Counted from the stretch's first letter, positions 1-10,544 are shown. The stretch is DNA of 64,000 nucleotides from JBOGXA01 sp050694175 (GCA_050694175.1 JBOGXA010000013.1:33031-97030); one strand, 5' to 3'. The notes: a model not told the origin generated them from the letters alone. Numbers and translations: made by a program.

Positions 1-637
1 GGATGACGGCCGGGCCTGCCACCCACAGGATGCGCTTGCCCTGCGCGCGCACCGCTTGTAGCTGCGCGGCCACCTGCTCGACCAGCAAGGCTTTGGGTTT
101 CTCGGACGAGACATCCGACGACATGAACTCGAACGCCTGCCGCGCCTCGGCCGTCCTCGGTACTTCGGGAGGTAGTACTCGGATCCCGAGCCCCCGCATC
201 GCGATCTGCATGCCGGCCCTGACATCGCTCATCGGGATCGTTCGCGCCCGGCCCTCCTCGACCACGATGCCGCAGTCCATCTCGGGATGCACCACGCGTA
301 ACCACCGGTCGGCGAGCCGCAGCTCGGTGTCGAGGTTGGTGGTGGAGTAGAAGCCGGCGGGAAATGCGCCGTCGGCGGTGGCGGGAACGAGCTGCGCATC
401 CTCGACGGTTTCGGGATTGGCGCCATGCTGCCTCAAGCGGTCCAGGAGACGGACGAGCGCCTCGTCGTCATCAACGGCAACTCTTATGCGCGCGATCGAC
501 TGGTCCTCATGCCGGGTCCCGATGTGGAGGTCGATGATCTCGTAGGACGCGCCGGCCTCTACTATCTCGTCGAGGACTTTCGGCAGCGTCAGTGAGTCGA
601 TGATGTGGCCTTCCAGTACCAGCGTCTCAGACGGCAT
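1..637 (-). CDS. LOR/SDH-domain protein (TIGR00300 / ornithine cyclodeaminase-like), N-terminal part
   Basis: Reading the minus strand from an ATG at 637 gives an open frame of about 212 codons that leaves the window without a stop, so only the N-terminal part is present. The start MPSETLVLEGHIIDSLTLPK and the segments DLHIGTRHEDQSIARIRV and VVHPEMDCGI look like the conserved LOR/SDH region (PF04455) found in TIGR00300 proteins and next to ornithine cyclodeaminase domains of the AgrE/ArgZ type. A purine-rich GGGAG precedes the start. The ATG overlaps the end of the upstream esterase gene by 11 bases, so the two are probably translationally coupled. The catalytic half is outside the window, so substrate and reaction cannot be judged. 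Confidence 0.75.
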   Translation of the reverse strand, partial: MPSETLVLEGHIIDSLTLPKVLDEIVEAGASYEIIDLHIGTRHEDQSIARIRVAVDDDEALVRLLDRLRQHGANPETVEDAQLVPATADGAFPAGFYSTTNLDTELRLADRWLRVVHPEMDCGIVVEEGRARTIPMSDVRAGMQIAMRGLGIRVLPPEVPRTAEARQAFEFMSSDVSSEKPKALLVEQVAAQLQAVRAQGKRILWVAGPAVI

Positions 638-1415
638 CGCCGCTGTGCTCCCTTATGAATTGGTATGAGCGCGCGAGGACGTCGTCGCGGTCGTGGTCGA
701 GGGTGATCACGTGATAGGAGCGCTCGCACCAGACCAGTTGTTTGTTTGTGGACGACACGGATCGGTAGACGAGCTCAGCGTTGGCGGGGTGCACGGTGTG
801 ATCGTTGCGTCCATGCAGGATGAGAATCGGCTGGTGCACGCGCGGCAGGGCGCGCCGCGCGCGCCGCAAGAACGAAAGCATCGACGCGGCGGCCGCAGTC
901 GGCAGCCGGTCGTAGGCAATCTCTCGCCCGGCCGGATCGGCGATGTCGTTGCCGACCCCGGGTAGCGATCTCGTCATAGTTCTGATTACCGGAGCGAGGA
1001 ACCGTCTCGGGTCGCGGGTGTGGACGAATCCCCCCAGCGTCACTATCCCTGCGACCCGTTCCGGATGGCGGGCCGAGAAGTCGAGCACGAGGGCCGCTCC
1101 GAACGACAGGCCGATCATGAAGATCTGGTCGGAGCGACCGGCCAATTGCTCGTAGCCGGATTCCACCGCCCCGATCCAGTGATCGGACCGGAAGCGGTTG
1201 AGGTCCTGCCATGTCGTCCCATGCCCCGGCAGACGGATTCCCGCCACGGCCATCCCGCGGTCGGCGAGGTGCTCACCGAGACCCCGAAGCCCCTGCGGGC
1301 TCCCCGTGAAGCCGTGCACCAGGAGAGCGCCGACCCGACCGGCTCCCAGCGAGAACTCGTCGGCGCCGGCGAGGATCGTCACCTCTTCTGATACTGCCGT
1401 CTTTTTCTGGCTCAA
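627..1415 (-). CDS. alpha/beta hydrolase, Est30-like carboxylesterase
   Basis: A 262-aa cytoplasmic alpha/beta hydrolase. The oxyanion region LLVHGFTGSP (about 31-40), nucleophile motif GLSFG (Ser104), Asp205 in HGRNDH and His235 in SYHVITLD form a complete Ser-Asp-His triad with the spacing of small carboxylesterases and monoacylglycerol lipases of the Est30 type. The start is a TTG at 1413-1415, because no in-frame ATG or GTG fits better. The gene overlaps the downstream LOR/SDH-domain gene by 11 bases, so they form a two-gene operon. The substrate is unknown, presumably short-chain esters. Confidence 0.85.
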   Translation of the reverse strand: MSQKKTAVSEEVTILAGADEFSLGAGRVGALLVHGFTGSPQGLRGLGEHLADRGMAVAGIRLPGHGTTWQDLNRFRSDHWIGAVESGYEQLAGRSDQIFMIGLSFGAALVLDFSARHPERVAGIVTLGGFVHTRDPRRFLAPVIRTMTRSLPGVGNDIADPAGREIAYDRLPTAAAASMLSFLRRARRALPRVHQPILILHGRNDHTVHPANAELVYRSVSSTNKQLVWCERSYHVITLDHDRDDVLARSYQFIREHSGDAV

Positions 1416-1591
1416 GGCACGACGAAGTTACCGTGCGGGCCCTCGCCTCGCAGCGCAGGCCCCTCTCTTTGGGCGATTTGCTCGACTTGTCATAATTTTG
1501 CCGTGAATGGGGTTGACCTCGAATCCGGCGGGGTACGTGTTCGGTGGTGGCCGGCCGACCGGGCAGGCCCATCACGACCTAGGAAAACGCG

Positions 1592-2068
1592 ATGAGCAGG
1601 CCGTTCAGTAGCGAGCCGCGGGAGGCCGAGGTGGCCACAGACGGTTGCGTCGTGGCGAGGGAGGCCGATCTCTCGGGCGTTCGCCGGCGTGTCCGGGCGG
1701 AGCTGAAGGAATATGGCATGTCACCGTCCGCATCCTTCGACTGTCTCGTCGCGCTCACAGAGGCGTGCACCAACGCGCTCGTTCACGGTCGGTCCACCGG
1801 TCCCGGCGGCGATCAGGCCCACGTGATGTGGGCCATCGATTCCCATGCCGCGCGCTTCTACGTGAGGGACTTCTCGAACCGCCGGTGGGCGATTGCCGTC
1901 CACCCGTCGGGGGGCGTCCCCCCGGGCGACGACCCGGATATCAAAGAGCGGGTCGGCGGGTTGGGCATCGAGCTGATGCGCCGGCTCATGGACGAGGTCG
2001 ACATATCCATCAACCCCCACGGCACGACCGTGCGACTGGTCAAGCTCTTTGGCCGGGCTATTTCTTGA
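1592..2068 (+). CDS. anti-sigma-factor-type ATP-binding protein (RsbW/SpoIIAB-like), copy 1
   Basis: A 158-aa GHKL-type ATP-binding protein. The N-box TEACTNALVHG (about 54-64) and the glycine-rich G2 segment VGGLGIELMRRLMDEVD near the C terminus match the HATPase_c_2 anti-sigma regulatory kinases, which phosphorylate an anti-anti-sigma factor and sequester a sigma factor. No sigma, STAS or phosphatase gene lies nearby, so the partner is unknown. A possible promoter upstream has TTGGGC (1469-1474) and CATAAT (1491-1496). The last 11 bases overlap the convergent rlpA-like gene. A second protein of this family starts at 4266. Confidence 0.8.
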   Translation: MSRPFSSEPREAEVATDGCVVAREADLSGVRRRVRAELKEYGMSPSASFDCLVALTEACTNALVHGRSTGPGGDQAHVMWAIDSHAARFYVRDFSNRRWAIAVHPSGGVPPGDDPDIKERVGGLGIELMRRLMDEVDISINPHGTTVRLVKLFGRAIS

Positions 2069-3068
2069 GGATGACCTGGCAGCGCACCCATCCGACACCG
2101 GTGATCCCGATCTCTTCGGCGGCGGCCTGGCTAAGGTCAAGGATGCGGCCGTCGACGTAGGGTCCCCGGTCGTTGACGTAGACGACGACTGCCCGACCGT
2201 TGTGCTCGACGAAAAGCCATGATCCGAGCGGCAGCTCCTTGCTGGCGGCGGTGAATTTGGAGGGGTCGAAGATGTCGCCGTTGGCCGTCGGGTTGCCCTC
2301 GAAACCCGGCCCGTACCACGACGCCATGCCCTCGAACGTGACACCCGTGCCGACGAATCCATCCGGAACGCCGCTGGTGGGACCGGCCCCTGCGAGCAGT
2401 CGCTCGAGCTCGTCCCCCGGGTCGGCGGCCTGAGCCGCCTGCCGCCGCGCCCTCGCCTCGAGCCGCTGGACCTGGGAGTTCAGCTCGGCCAGAGTTGCTT
2501 CCCTGCGGCCGAGAGCCTCGGCGATGTTCGACGTAACCGCGTCCAGCTCGGCGGCTTGCTCCACCAGGCGCTGTTTGCGGTCGTCGACGCGGGCCGCGAT
2601 CGCCTCCGTGGCGCGGCGGGCGCGATCGAGCGCGGCTAGGGAGCGTTCGGCCGTCGCCGCCGCCGAGCTGGCGACGTGGGTCAGCGACACCAGGTCTGAA
2701 TAGGACTTTGCCGACAGGATCAGGCCCAGGCTGTCCGTGGGTGAGTGCGACTTGTAGACGGCCACCGCCGTGTCCACGTAACGAGCCAGCGCTCGCTTGT
2801 GGGCGGCCTCGAGTTCGTGGCGGCGATGCTCGAGCGCGCCGATCTCCTGGTCGATCGCGGCGATACCCGCGGCAAGCCGGGCCCGATCGTCGCGCAGCGA
2901 GTCGAGCTCGTGCTCGAGGGCCGTCACCCGATCGGCAACCGACTGGGCCCGGTCCCGAATGGTCTCGAGATCGCCGGCGGCCGCCGGGGCGGCGGCGGAG
3001 GCGGCGACGACAACGGCGGCCGCGGCCCCGCACAGAGCGCGCAGATACCGGGATCGGGATGATCTCAT
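2058..3068 (-). CDS. exported coiled-coil protein with RlpA-like double-psi beta-barrel domain
   Basis: A 336-aa protein. Residues 1-32 are a signal peptide (basic start, Ala/Val core, likely cut near AAPAAA). About 33-215 is a charged heptad-rich coiled coil. About 245-336 is an RlpA-type barrel with GMASWYGPGFEGNPTANGD, LPLGSWLFVEHNG, VYVNDRGPYVDGRILDLS and the conserved aspartate in GRILDLS. RlpA-like domains act on peptidoglycan; joined to a coiled coil they resemble actinobacterial cell-wall remodelling factors. It lies divergent from the phosphofructokinase gene and convergent with the anti-sigma-type gene, with which it overlaps by 11 bp at the 3' ends. Confidence 0.82.
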   Translation of the reverse strand: MRSSRSRYLRALCGAAAAVVVAASAAAPAAAGDLETIRDRAQSVADRVTALEHELDSLRDDRARLAAGIAAIDQEIGALEHRRHELEAAHKRALARYVDTAVAVYKSHSPTDSLGLILSAKSYSDLVSLTHVASSAAATAERSLAALDRARRATEAIAARVDDRKQRLVEQAAELDAVTSNIAEALGRREATLAELNSQVQRLEARARRQAAQAADPGDELERLLAGAGPTSGVPDGFVGTGVTFEGMASWYGPGFEGNPTANGDIFDPSKFTAASKELPLGSWLFVEHNGRAVVVYVNDRGPYVDGRILDLSQAAAEEIGITGVGWVRCQVILKK

Positions 3069-3173
3069 AAGGTCTGTTTCGGCCCGTTAGGGGCTCCTAT
3101 TGAGGGGATTGCCCACCGCGGGGCCAGGGGGGAATATGGCGCGACCGGACGCATTCTCGGGTGGAGGACACGA

Positions 3174-4205
3174 ATGGCTCGTATCGGGATCCTGACGGGG
3201 GGCGGAGACTGCCCCGGCCTCAACGCGGTCATCCGCGCCGTGGTGCGCAAAGGTGTCAACCACTTCGGCCACGTGATCGTTGGGTATCGCGATGGGTGGA
3301 GGGGTGTGCTCGAGAACAGCGTCGTCCACCTGACGCCCGAGAACACCTCCGGGATCCTGCATCGGGGAGGGACCATTCTCGGTTCGTCGCGGACCAACCC
3401 CTTCAAGGAGGAGCGGGGGGTCGAGCGCATCATGGAGAGCCTTGCCGCCGAGCGGATCGAAGCTCTGGTCGCGGTCGGGGGAGAGGACACCCTGGGAGTC
3501 GCCGACAAGCTGACCGCAGAGGGCGTCAACGTCGTCGGCGTCCCCAAGACGATCGACAACGACCTCTCCGCTACCGATTTCACAGTCGGCTTCAACACCG
3601 CGGTTCAGATCTGCACGGACGCGATCGACCGCCTCCATTCGACTGCGGAGTCGCACAACCGGGTGATGGTCGTCGAAGTGATGGGACGGCACGCGGGGTG
3701 GATCGCCGCGTACTCGGGCATAGCCGGCGGGGCCGACGCCATCCTCGTGCCGGAGCGTCCCTTCGACATCGAGGAGGTGTGCGAGCTGATCCGACACCGT
3801 CACGGGCGGGGCCGCACCTTCTCGATCGTGGTGGTCGCCGAGGGGGCCACTCCGCGCGGCGGCGACGAGACGATCCAGCCAACCGAGAAGGACGCGTTCG
3901 GCCACATGCGTCTCGGGGGTATCGGTGTGACCCTCGAGCAGCAGATCGAGGAACGAACCGGCTATGAGGCCCGGGTCACCATCCTCGGCCACATCCAGCG
4001 AGGGGGGACCCCAACGGCGTTCGACCGCGTCCTCGCGACCCGCTTCGGGATCGCCGCCATCGATGCGGTCGCCGACGGGGACTACGGGAAAATGGTCGCT
4101 CTGCGGGGCACCGAGATCGTCCGGGTCCCCCTGTCGGAGGCGGTCGGCGAGCTCAAGACCCTCGACGACGAGCTGTTTGAGACCGCCGAGGTCTTCTTCG
4201 GCTGA
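3174..4205 (+). CDS. pfp: 6-phosphofructokinase, predicted pyrophosphate-dependent
   Basis: A 343-aa group A phosphofructokinase of normal length: N-terminal GILTGGGDCPGLNA, nucleotide/pyrophosphate loop VGGEDTL (101-107), catalytic KTIDND with Asp128, and VMGRHAGW for fructose-6-phosphate binding. In ATP-dependent enzymes the residue after the GGD/GGE unit is Gly and the residue before TIDND is often Gly. Here they are Asp105 and Lys125, the pair described for PPi-dependent enzymes such as that of Amycolatopsis methanolica. The enzyme therefore probably uses PPi and works reversibly in glycolysis. GGAGG lies 8 nt before the ATG. It stands alone as a transcription unit. Confidence 0.9.
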   Translation: MARIGILTGGGDCPGLNAVIRAVVRKGVNHFGHVIVGYRDGWRGVLENSVVHLTPENTSGILHRGGTILGSSRTNPFKEERGVERIMESLAAERIEALVAVGGEDTLGVADKLTAEGVNVVGVPKTIDNDLSATDFTVGFNTAVQICTDAIDRLHSTAESHNRVMVVEVMGRHAGWIAAYSGIAGGADAILVPERPFDIEEVCELIRHRHGRGRTFSIVVVAEGATPRGGDETIQPTEKDAFGHMRLGGIGVTLEQQIEERTGYEARVTILGHIQRGGTPTAFDRVLATRFGIAAIDAVADGDYGKMVALRGTEIVRVPLSEAVGELKTLDDELFETAEVFFG

Positions 4206-4265
4206 CCCCCATTACCGGCCGGGGCGGTTTTACCCGGCGGAAAAACGGGCAAGACCCTCCCTTGT

Positions 4266-4730
4266 ATGCGTATCGAATTCGGCCTTTGTTTGCCGAGGGA
4301 TGAAACCAGCGTCCCACTCGTCCGGCACCTGTGCCGCGCCACGCTCAAGAGACTTGGGGCGGAAGCGGAGTGCGTCCACGACATCGAGGTCGCCGTGTCC
4401 GAGGCGTGCACGAACGTGTTGCGGCATGTCAGCAGCTCCGACGACCAGTACGAGGTCGGCATTGTGATCGAAGACGTTCTCTGCACCGTGCGAGTCACCG
4501 ACGCGGGTGAAGGATTCGATAGCGCGGTCGTCGTCGGTTCCGACCTGGCCGCGGAGAGCGGCCGCGGTATCCAGCTGATGCGCCACCTCGTCGACGATCT
4601 CAACTTCAGCTCCCGGCCGGAAGAGGGAACGGTAGTCGAGCTGCGGAAGGGCCTGTCCCTGGAGGCGTCATCGATCATCAGACTGATGGGATCGAGGGCG
4701 CCCGCCGCGGGTTTCGACGCGCCCGGCTGA
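4266..4730 (+). CDS. anti-sigma-factor-type ATP-binding protein (RsbW/SpoIIAB-like), copy 2
   Basis: A 154-aa HATPase_c_2 protein with all three GHKL boxes: N-box SEACTNVLRHVSS, G1 DAGEGFD and G2 ESGRGIQLMRHLVDDL. This suggests an active serine kinase/anti-sigma module of the RsbW/SpoIIAB family. It follows the phosphofructokinase gene by 60 bp on the same strand. As with the paralogue at 1592, no sigma factor or STAS-domain antagonist is encoded nearby, so it probably works with partners elsewhere. The roughly 25 residues after the kinase domain are unremarkable. Confidence 0.8.
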   Translation: MRIEFGLCLPRDETSVPLVRHLCRATLKRLGAEAECVHDIEVAVSEACTNVLRHVSSSDDQYEVGIVIEDVLCTVRVTDAGEGFDSAVVVGSDLAAESGRGIQLMRHLVDDLNFSSRPEEGTVVELRKGLSLEASSIIRLMGSRAPAAGFDAPG

Positions 4731-4754
4731 CGGGCGTTCCTATACTGGTATCTG

Positions 4755-4847
4755 GCACGGGGGAGCTCGGGGCACCGGGCTGAGAGGCAGGCTGCCGCCT
4801 GCGACCCCCACAACTCGACCCCGGTAATGCGGGCGTGGGGAGGTTGC
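4755..4847 (+). promoter_or_regulatory. TPP riboswitch (THI element)
   Basis: The leader of thiO carries the conserved blocks of the thiamine pyrophosphate riboswitch in order: GGGGGAGC, GGGCTGAGAGG, a variable stem, GACCCCCACAACTCGACC, CCGGTAATGCGGGCG and GTGGGGAGG. The block CTGAGA and the block GGTAATGC are diagnostic. A TATACT at 4741-4746 is a likely -10 box just before it. It should repress thiO-thiS-thiG when TPP is plentiful. The leader ends about 35 nt before the thiO ATG, consistent with control of translation or early termination. Confidence 0.93.
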
Positions 4848-4881
4848 GGTCAGTGACGCCAATCGTTCAGGAGCGAAGCGG

Positions 4882-6991
<2,110 letters not shown>

Positions 6992-7000
6992 ATTGCCCCG

Positions 7001-7948
7001 CTAGCGCGCGTATGGCTTCAGCGGAGGTTCGCGGTCGACCGACCGGGCCCCCGAATAGTCGGGCCCCTCGCGCGGGAAATCGAGGTTCGCTCCCGGCAGG
7101 AAGAGGCTGAGGCAAGCCGTGGGCGAGATGCGGGACGGGTCGGCGCCGCCGGGGTTTGTGAGCGCGTCGATCGTCAGCTCCCACGCCACCGCGTCGGCAG
7201 CGATCAGCAGGTGCTCGGTGGGACGCACGGGACAGACGTCCTGGAGAAGGATGTTCGTCCCACCCTCCAGCTTCGACGTCTCCACCGGCTTGACCAGCTC
7301 GTCGTTCAGCGTGTAGATGCTGGTGTAGGAGATCGGCCCCGGGGTCTCGTCGCCGTTGTTCAACGCGGCGATGAACTTCGCAACCGTGCGCATCTGCCAG
7401 CACGACTCGAAGCACCGCCGGTCCCTGGTTGAGTTGTCGGCGGTGATCGTTCCGTGGTTGGGGCTTGCAAGGGCGACGAAGTCGTCGACGTAGATGCCCG
7501 ACGGGAAGTACTTGATCGACCACCGTGGGACGAGCCCGCCCTGACTGTGCCCGACGATGTCGATGAGTTCACCCGTTCGCCGGTTCATCACCTGGACGGC
7601 GCGCGCCACGTACTCGGCCGAGATCTGCGCGTCGTTCAGGGCGGCATCGGGAAGCTGCACCCAGCACACCACGAAGCCCGCCCGGTGCAGCGCGCCCCAG
7701 TAATTCCATTTCCAGTTCTGTTCGCGCGTTACGCCGGTGCCGTGCACGAGCAGCACCGGCTCGGCGCGCCCGTCGCCGCTCAACGCGGTCATGCCTCCGC
7801 GGCACGCGAGGGCTCGATCCATTGCCCCGCCCGCCACAGAGTAGGGCGCGTCGCCCGGCCACGCGCCTGAGGCCGCGAGGACGATGGTGGCCGCGGCGGC
7901 AACTGCGGCGGCGACTGCTGAGAGAGCTGCGATCTTCCTCACACCCAC
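7001..7948 (-). CDS. secreted lipase, alpha/beta hydrolase resembling CalB-type lipases
   Basis: A 315-aa protein with an N-terminal signal peptide (about residues 1-30, Ala/Val core). The oxyanion segment LLVHGTGVTREQNW, the nucleophile motif VGHSQGG (Ser135) and a late HLLIAADAV segment fit an extracellular triacylglycerol lipase or polyester-type esterase, and the arrangement recalls Candida antarctica lipase B-like bacterial lipases. Several cysteines after the nucleophile suggest disulfides. The GTG start lies 26 bp after the htrA stop on the same strand, so it may be the last gene of the response regulator-kinase-htrA unit. The substrate is not determinable. Confidence 0.78.
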   Translation of the reverse strand: MGVRKIAALSAVAAAVAAAATIVLAASGAWPGDAPYSVAGGAMDRALACRGGMTALSGDGRAEPVLLVHGTGVTREQNWKWNYWGALHRAGFVVCWVQLPDAALNDAQISAEYVARAVQVMNRRTGELIDIVGHSQGGLVPRWSIKYFPSGIYVDDFVALASPNHGTITADNSTRDRRCFESCWQMRTVAKFIAALNNGDETPGPISYTSIYTLNDELVKPVETSKLEGGTNILLQDVCPVRPTEHLLIAADAVAWELTIDALTNPGGADPSRISPTACLSLFLPGANLDFPREGPDYSGARSVDREPPLKPYAR

Positions 7949-7974
7949 GACTTCGCCGTGAGCCCTCCCGATCC

Positions 7975-9180
7975 CTACTCCGTGGAGGGCAACTCCGTCA
8001 GCGTAACGTCGACCTCGCGCTCATCGTCGTCGCGGATGACCGACAGGGTCACTTCGGTGCCCGGTTCGCTGGCGCGGATGCGCGCCGCCAGTTCTGTCAT
8101 CGACTGGATCGGATCCCCCTCGAAACCGGTTATCAGATCGCCTTTGGCGAGGTCGGCCTCGGCCGCAGGAGTCCCCCCCTGGACCTCGGTGAGAAGCGCG
8201 CCCGGCCGTCCGCTCGTGGGAGTGGAGCCGACGACACCCAGGAACGCGGGGACGGGATCCTCGCCGGCGACGATCTTGTCGGCAACCCACGCGGCGATGT
8301 CGATCGGGACCGCGAACCCGACGCCCTGGTTTCCCTGGGACGTCGTCTGGATCGCGTTGTTGATGCCGATGACGAGCCCGTTGCGGTCGGCCAGTGCACC
8401 GCCGGAGTTGCCCGGGTTGATCGGCGCGTCGGTCTGGATCATGTCGCGCGTCGTCTCGAGCTCGAGGACGGGGACCGGCCGGTGTACCGCGCTGATGATG
8501 CCCGACGTGACGGTCTGCTCCAATCCGAAGGGGCTCCCGATGGCGATCGCCAGCTGACCGACTTCGAGCTCACGTCCGACGGCGAGTCGGGCTGCGGGGA
8601 GGCCGTCGCGGTCCACCCTCACGACCGCGATATCGGTGTACTCGTCGGCGCCGAGGACCTCACCGTCGACGAGCGTCCCGGTCGGCAGGCGGACCCCGAC
8701 GTCGTCCTGGCCCTCGACGACGTGGGCGGCGGTGAGGATGTAGCCGTCGGAGTCGTAGATGACTCCCGACCCGAGCCCGCCCGACGAGACCTCGAGCTGG
8801 ACCACGGAGGGGGCGAGCGCTGCGGCCACGGCCGCCACCGGCTCGTCGCCCGAGCTCGACACGGGGGCGGTCACCTCAACCGGCTGGGAGGCGACCGGTG
8901 CGTCGCTCTCGTCCTCGGGCGCGACGGCAACCCCTATCCCGATCCCGAGCCCGAGCAGCAGCGGCGCGGCCAGGACGAGGGCGGTGATGCGCACCCAGCG
9001 CGGGCGCTCGAGTATTACGCGGTCGTCATCGGAGGGCGGCGGCGGGGGAGCGGCGGGAATTCCCTCGGCTCCGCCGGGAGCGGTATCCGCGCCACCGTCG
9101 GCGAACGAAGGATTATCGCCTCCATCGGCGGGGGCGTTTCCCTCGGACCACGGGCTTGCATCGGGACGTCGCTCGGTCAT
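7975..9180 (-). CDS. htrA: membrane-anchored HtrA-type serine protease with PDZ domain (PepD-like)
   Basis: A 401-aa protein: a cytoplasmic Gly/Pro-rich tail (1-60), one membrane helix (about 62-86), a trypsin-like protease domain with His153 (TAAHVVEG), Asp183 (YTDIAVV) and Ser259 (INPGNSGGAL), then a C-terminal PDZ domain (about 305-395). It should degrade or chaperone misfolded envelope proteins. AAGGAG precedes the ATG. It lies downstream of a response regulator-kinase pair, as pepD does next to mprAB in mycobacteria. Residues 13-38 of the tail are encoded by a copy of the dispersed 78-nt element. Confidence 0.92.
   Translation of the reverse strand: MTERRPDASPWSEGNAPADGGDNPSFADGGADTAPGGAEGIPAAPPPPPSDDDRVILERPRWVRITALVLAAPLLLGLGIGIGVAVAPEDESDAPVASQPVEVTAPVSSSGDEPVAAVAAALAPSVVQLEVSSGGLGSGVIYDSDGYILTAAHVVEGQDDVGVRLPTGTLVDGEVLGADEYTDIAVVRVDRDGLPAARLAVGRELEVGQLAIAIGSPFGLEQTVTSGIISAVHRPVPVLELETTRDMIQTDAPINPGNSGGALADRNGLVIGINNAIQTTSQGNQGVGFAVPIDIAAWVADKIVAGEDPVPAFLGVVGSTPTSGRPGALLTEVQGGTPAAEADLAKGDLITGFEGDPIQSMTELAARIRASEPGTEVTLSVIRDDDEREVDVTLTELPSTE
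9067..9144 (-). repeat. dispersed stem-loop element, copy H (in htrA)
   Basis: A 78-nt element whose sense orientation is the minus strand. It begins GAGGGAAACGCC and ends CCGCTCCCGGCGGAGCC. The 3' part forms the hairpin CCGC-N5-GCGG (alternatively GCTCC-CGGC-GGAGC). The middle can fold as a long imperfect stem. It aligns without gaps with the copy in ftsW (56 of 78 identical by hand count) and the copy in dnaE2 (50 of 78). In htrA it is read in its sense strand as 26 codons of the cytoplasmic tail. Confidence 0.75.
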
Positions 9181-9268
9181 CGATTTCGTGCTCCTTTTTC
9201 AGGTGGATTCAATGCCTTCCAGTTACCCACACCCTAGGGATTACGGCGTAAAGGACTCCTAAACGCGT

Positions 9269-9313
9269 CGAGTGGGAATCTGGGGGTCGTATGTGCCCTC
9301 TATTTCCCACTCG
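9269..9313 (-). other. inverted repeat between histidine kinase and htrA
   Basis: Perfect 10-bp arms CGAGTGGGAA (9269-9278) and TTCCCACTCG (9304-9313) flank a 25-nt loop. The structure begins 4 bp after the stop of the kinase gene and lies about 90 bp before the htrA start. It could be a terminator-like or processing hairpin that uncouples htrA from the kinase, or an operator for the adjacent response regulator. There is no clear T-tract on the minus strand. Confidence 0.5.
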
Positions 9314-9317
9314 TCCG

Positions 9318-10544
9318 TTAGACATGCGCGGCCGGGTTGTGCTCGGGCGGCGCCGCCGGAGTGGGGGAGGGCCCCGCCGGTAACCACACGACGAACGTCG
9401 CCCCCGCGCCCGGGCTCGAGAACAGGTTCACCCGGCCCCCGTGGGCCGCGGCGGTCTCCTTCACGATGGCAAGCCCGAGCCCAGTTCCTCCCTCGGCTCG
9501 CGATCGGGCCGGATCCGCGCGCCAGAACCGTTCGAAGACCGCATCGTTGTGCTCGGACGCTATGCCCGGGCCCCCGTCCGACACTGCCACCCACCTCCAC
9601 GCGCCCTCGCGGCCCGCGGACGCTGTGACCGTCGAGCCCTGCGGCGCGAAGCGAATCGCGTTGTCGAGTAGGTTCGCCACAACTCGTCGGATCGCGTCAG
9701 GGTCCACGACCGCGTCGGCCGGCGCGCACGCAACCCGCACTTCGACGCCGGCCTCGCGGGCGGCGGCCGTGAACTCCTCCGCGACCTCTTCGACGAGCGC
9801 GCACAGATCCGCGGTCGCACGCGGCTCCTCCGGCATCTCCTGGCGCGCTAGCACCAGCAGGTCGTCGACGAGCCGGGTCATCCGCATGGTTGCCCTTCGG
9901 ATCGCATCTGTGGAGCGGCTGCGCTCCGCGGCCGAGGTGCTGTCGTCGTCCAGCGCGACGTCGAGGTTCGTCTGAATGATCGCAAGGGGATTGCGGAGCT
10001 CGTGAGATGCGTCGGCGACGAAACGGCGCTGGCTCTTGAACGAAGTGTCGAGGCGAGCCAGCATCGCGTCGAACGTGTCAGCGAGCTTCTTGAGCTCGTC
10101 TTCGGGACCGTGCAGATGGATTCGCCGCGACAGATCGGTCGCGCCTATTCGCCGCGCCACGTCGGTTATCGAGTCGATCGGGGCCAGCACGCGACCGGAG
10201 ATGACCCAGCCGACGCCCAGGCTTACGAAAAACAGCACACCGAGACCCGCGAACGAGAACGTGGCCAGATCACCCAACGCCCTGCGGTTGACGGCCTGCT
10301 CGAACGCGCGGATGTCCGAGACGATCACCGGGCGCATGGGGTGGAGGCTGCCGTCGGGGGCCCGGAAGACACCCTGCACCGCGACTTCCCTCGCGAGGGG
10401 TTCTTCGCGCAGCTTCAGGGACAGACCAAGGTAGAGAGCTCCGACGAGCAATGCTCCGATCCCGAAAACCACGGCCGAGTACAGCAGCGTGAGTCGAAAA
10501 CGTATCGAGCGCGCCCACGGCGGGAGGCGCTCGGTCAGCTTCAC
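9318..10544 (-). CDS. sensor histidine kinase (MprB-like context)
   Basis: A 408-aa class I histidine kinase: membrane helix 1 (about 15-43), a short extracytoplasmic loop (about 44-92), membrane helix 2 (about 93-117), HAMP (118-170), the phosphorylation motif VADASHELRNPLA (His181), and a catalytic ATPase domain with NLLDNAIRFAP, DGGPGI and GGTGLGLAI. The small sensor loop suggests sensing at the membrane or through partner proteins. Its GTG start overlaps the stop of the response regulator gene (GTGA). With htrA directly downstream it probably senses envelope stress, by analogy with MprB or CssS. Confidence 0.92.
   Translation of the reverse strand: MKLTERLPPWARSIRFRLTLLYSAVVFGIGALLVGALYLGLSLKLREEPLAREVAVQGVFRAPDGSLHPMRPVIVSDIRAFEQAVNRRALGDLATFSFAGLGVLFFVSLGVGWVISGRVLAPIDSITDVARRIGATDLSRRIHLHGPEDELKKLADTFDAMLARLDTSFKSQRRFVADASHELRNPLAIIQTNLDVALDDDSTSAAERSRSTDAIRRATMRMTRLVDDLLVLARQEMPEEPRATADLCALVEEVAEEFTAAAREAGVEVRVACAPADAVVDPDAIRRVVANLLDNAIRFAPQGSTVTASAGREGAWRWVAVSDGGPGIASEHNDAVFERFWRADPARSRAEGGTGLGLAIVKETAAAHGGRVNLFSSPGAGATFVVWLPAGPSPTPAAPPEHNPAAHV

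Noticed and set aside
3..350. Plus-strand open frame of 115 codons at the window start
   Set aside because: The opposite strand encodes a clear LOR/SDH-domain protein across the same bases; the plus-strand product is Arg/Ser/Pro-rich with no family features.
7822..9237. 471-codon plus-strand frame opposite htrA and the lipase
   Set aside because: Product is an Arg/Gly/Asp-rich shadow typical of GC-rich antisense frames; htrA on the other strand has a complete catalytic triad and PDZ domain.
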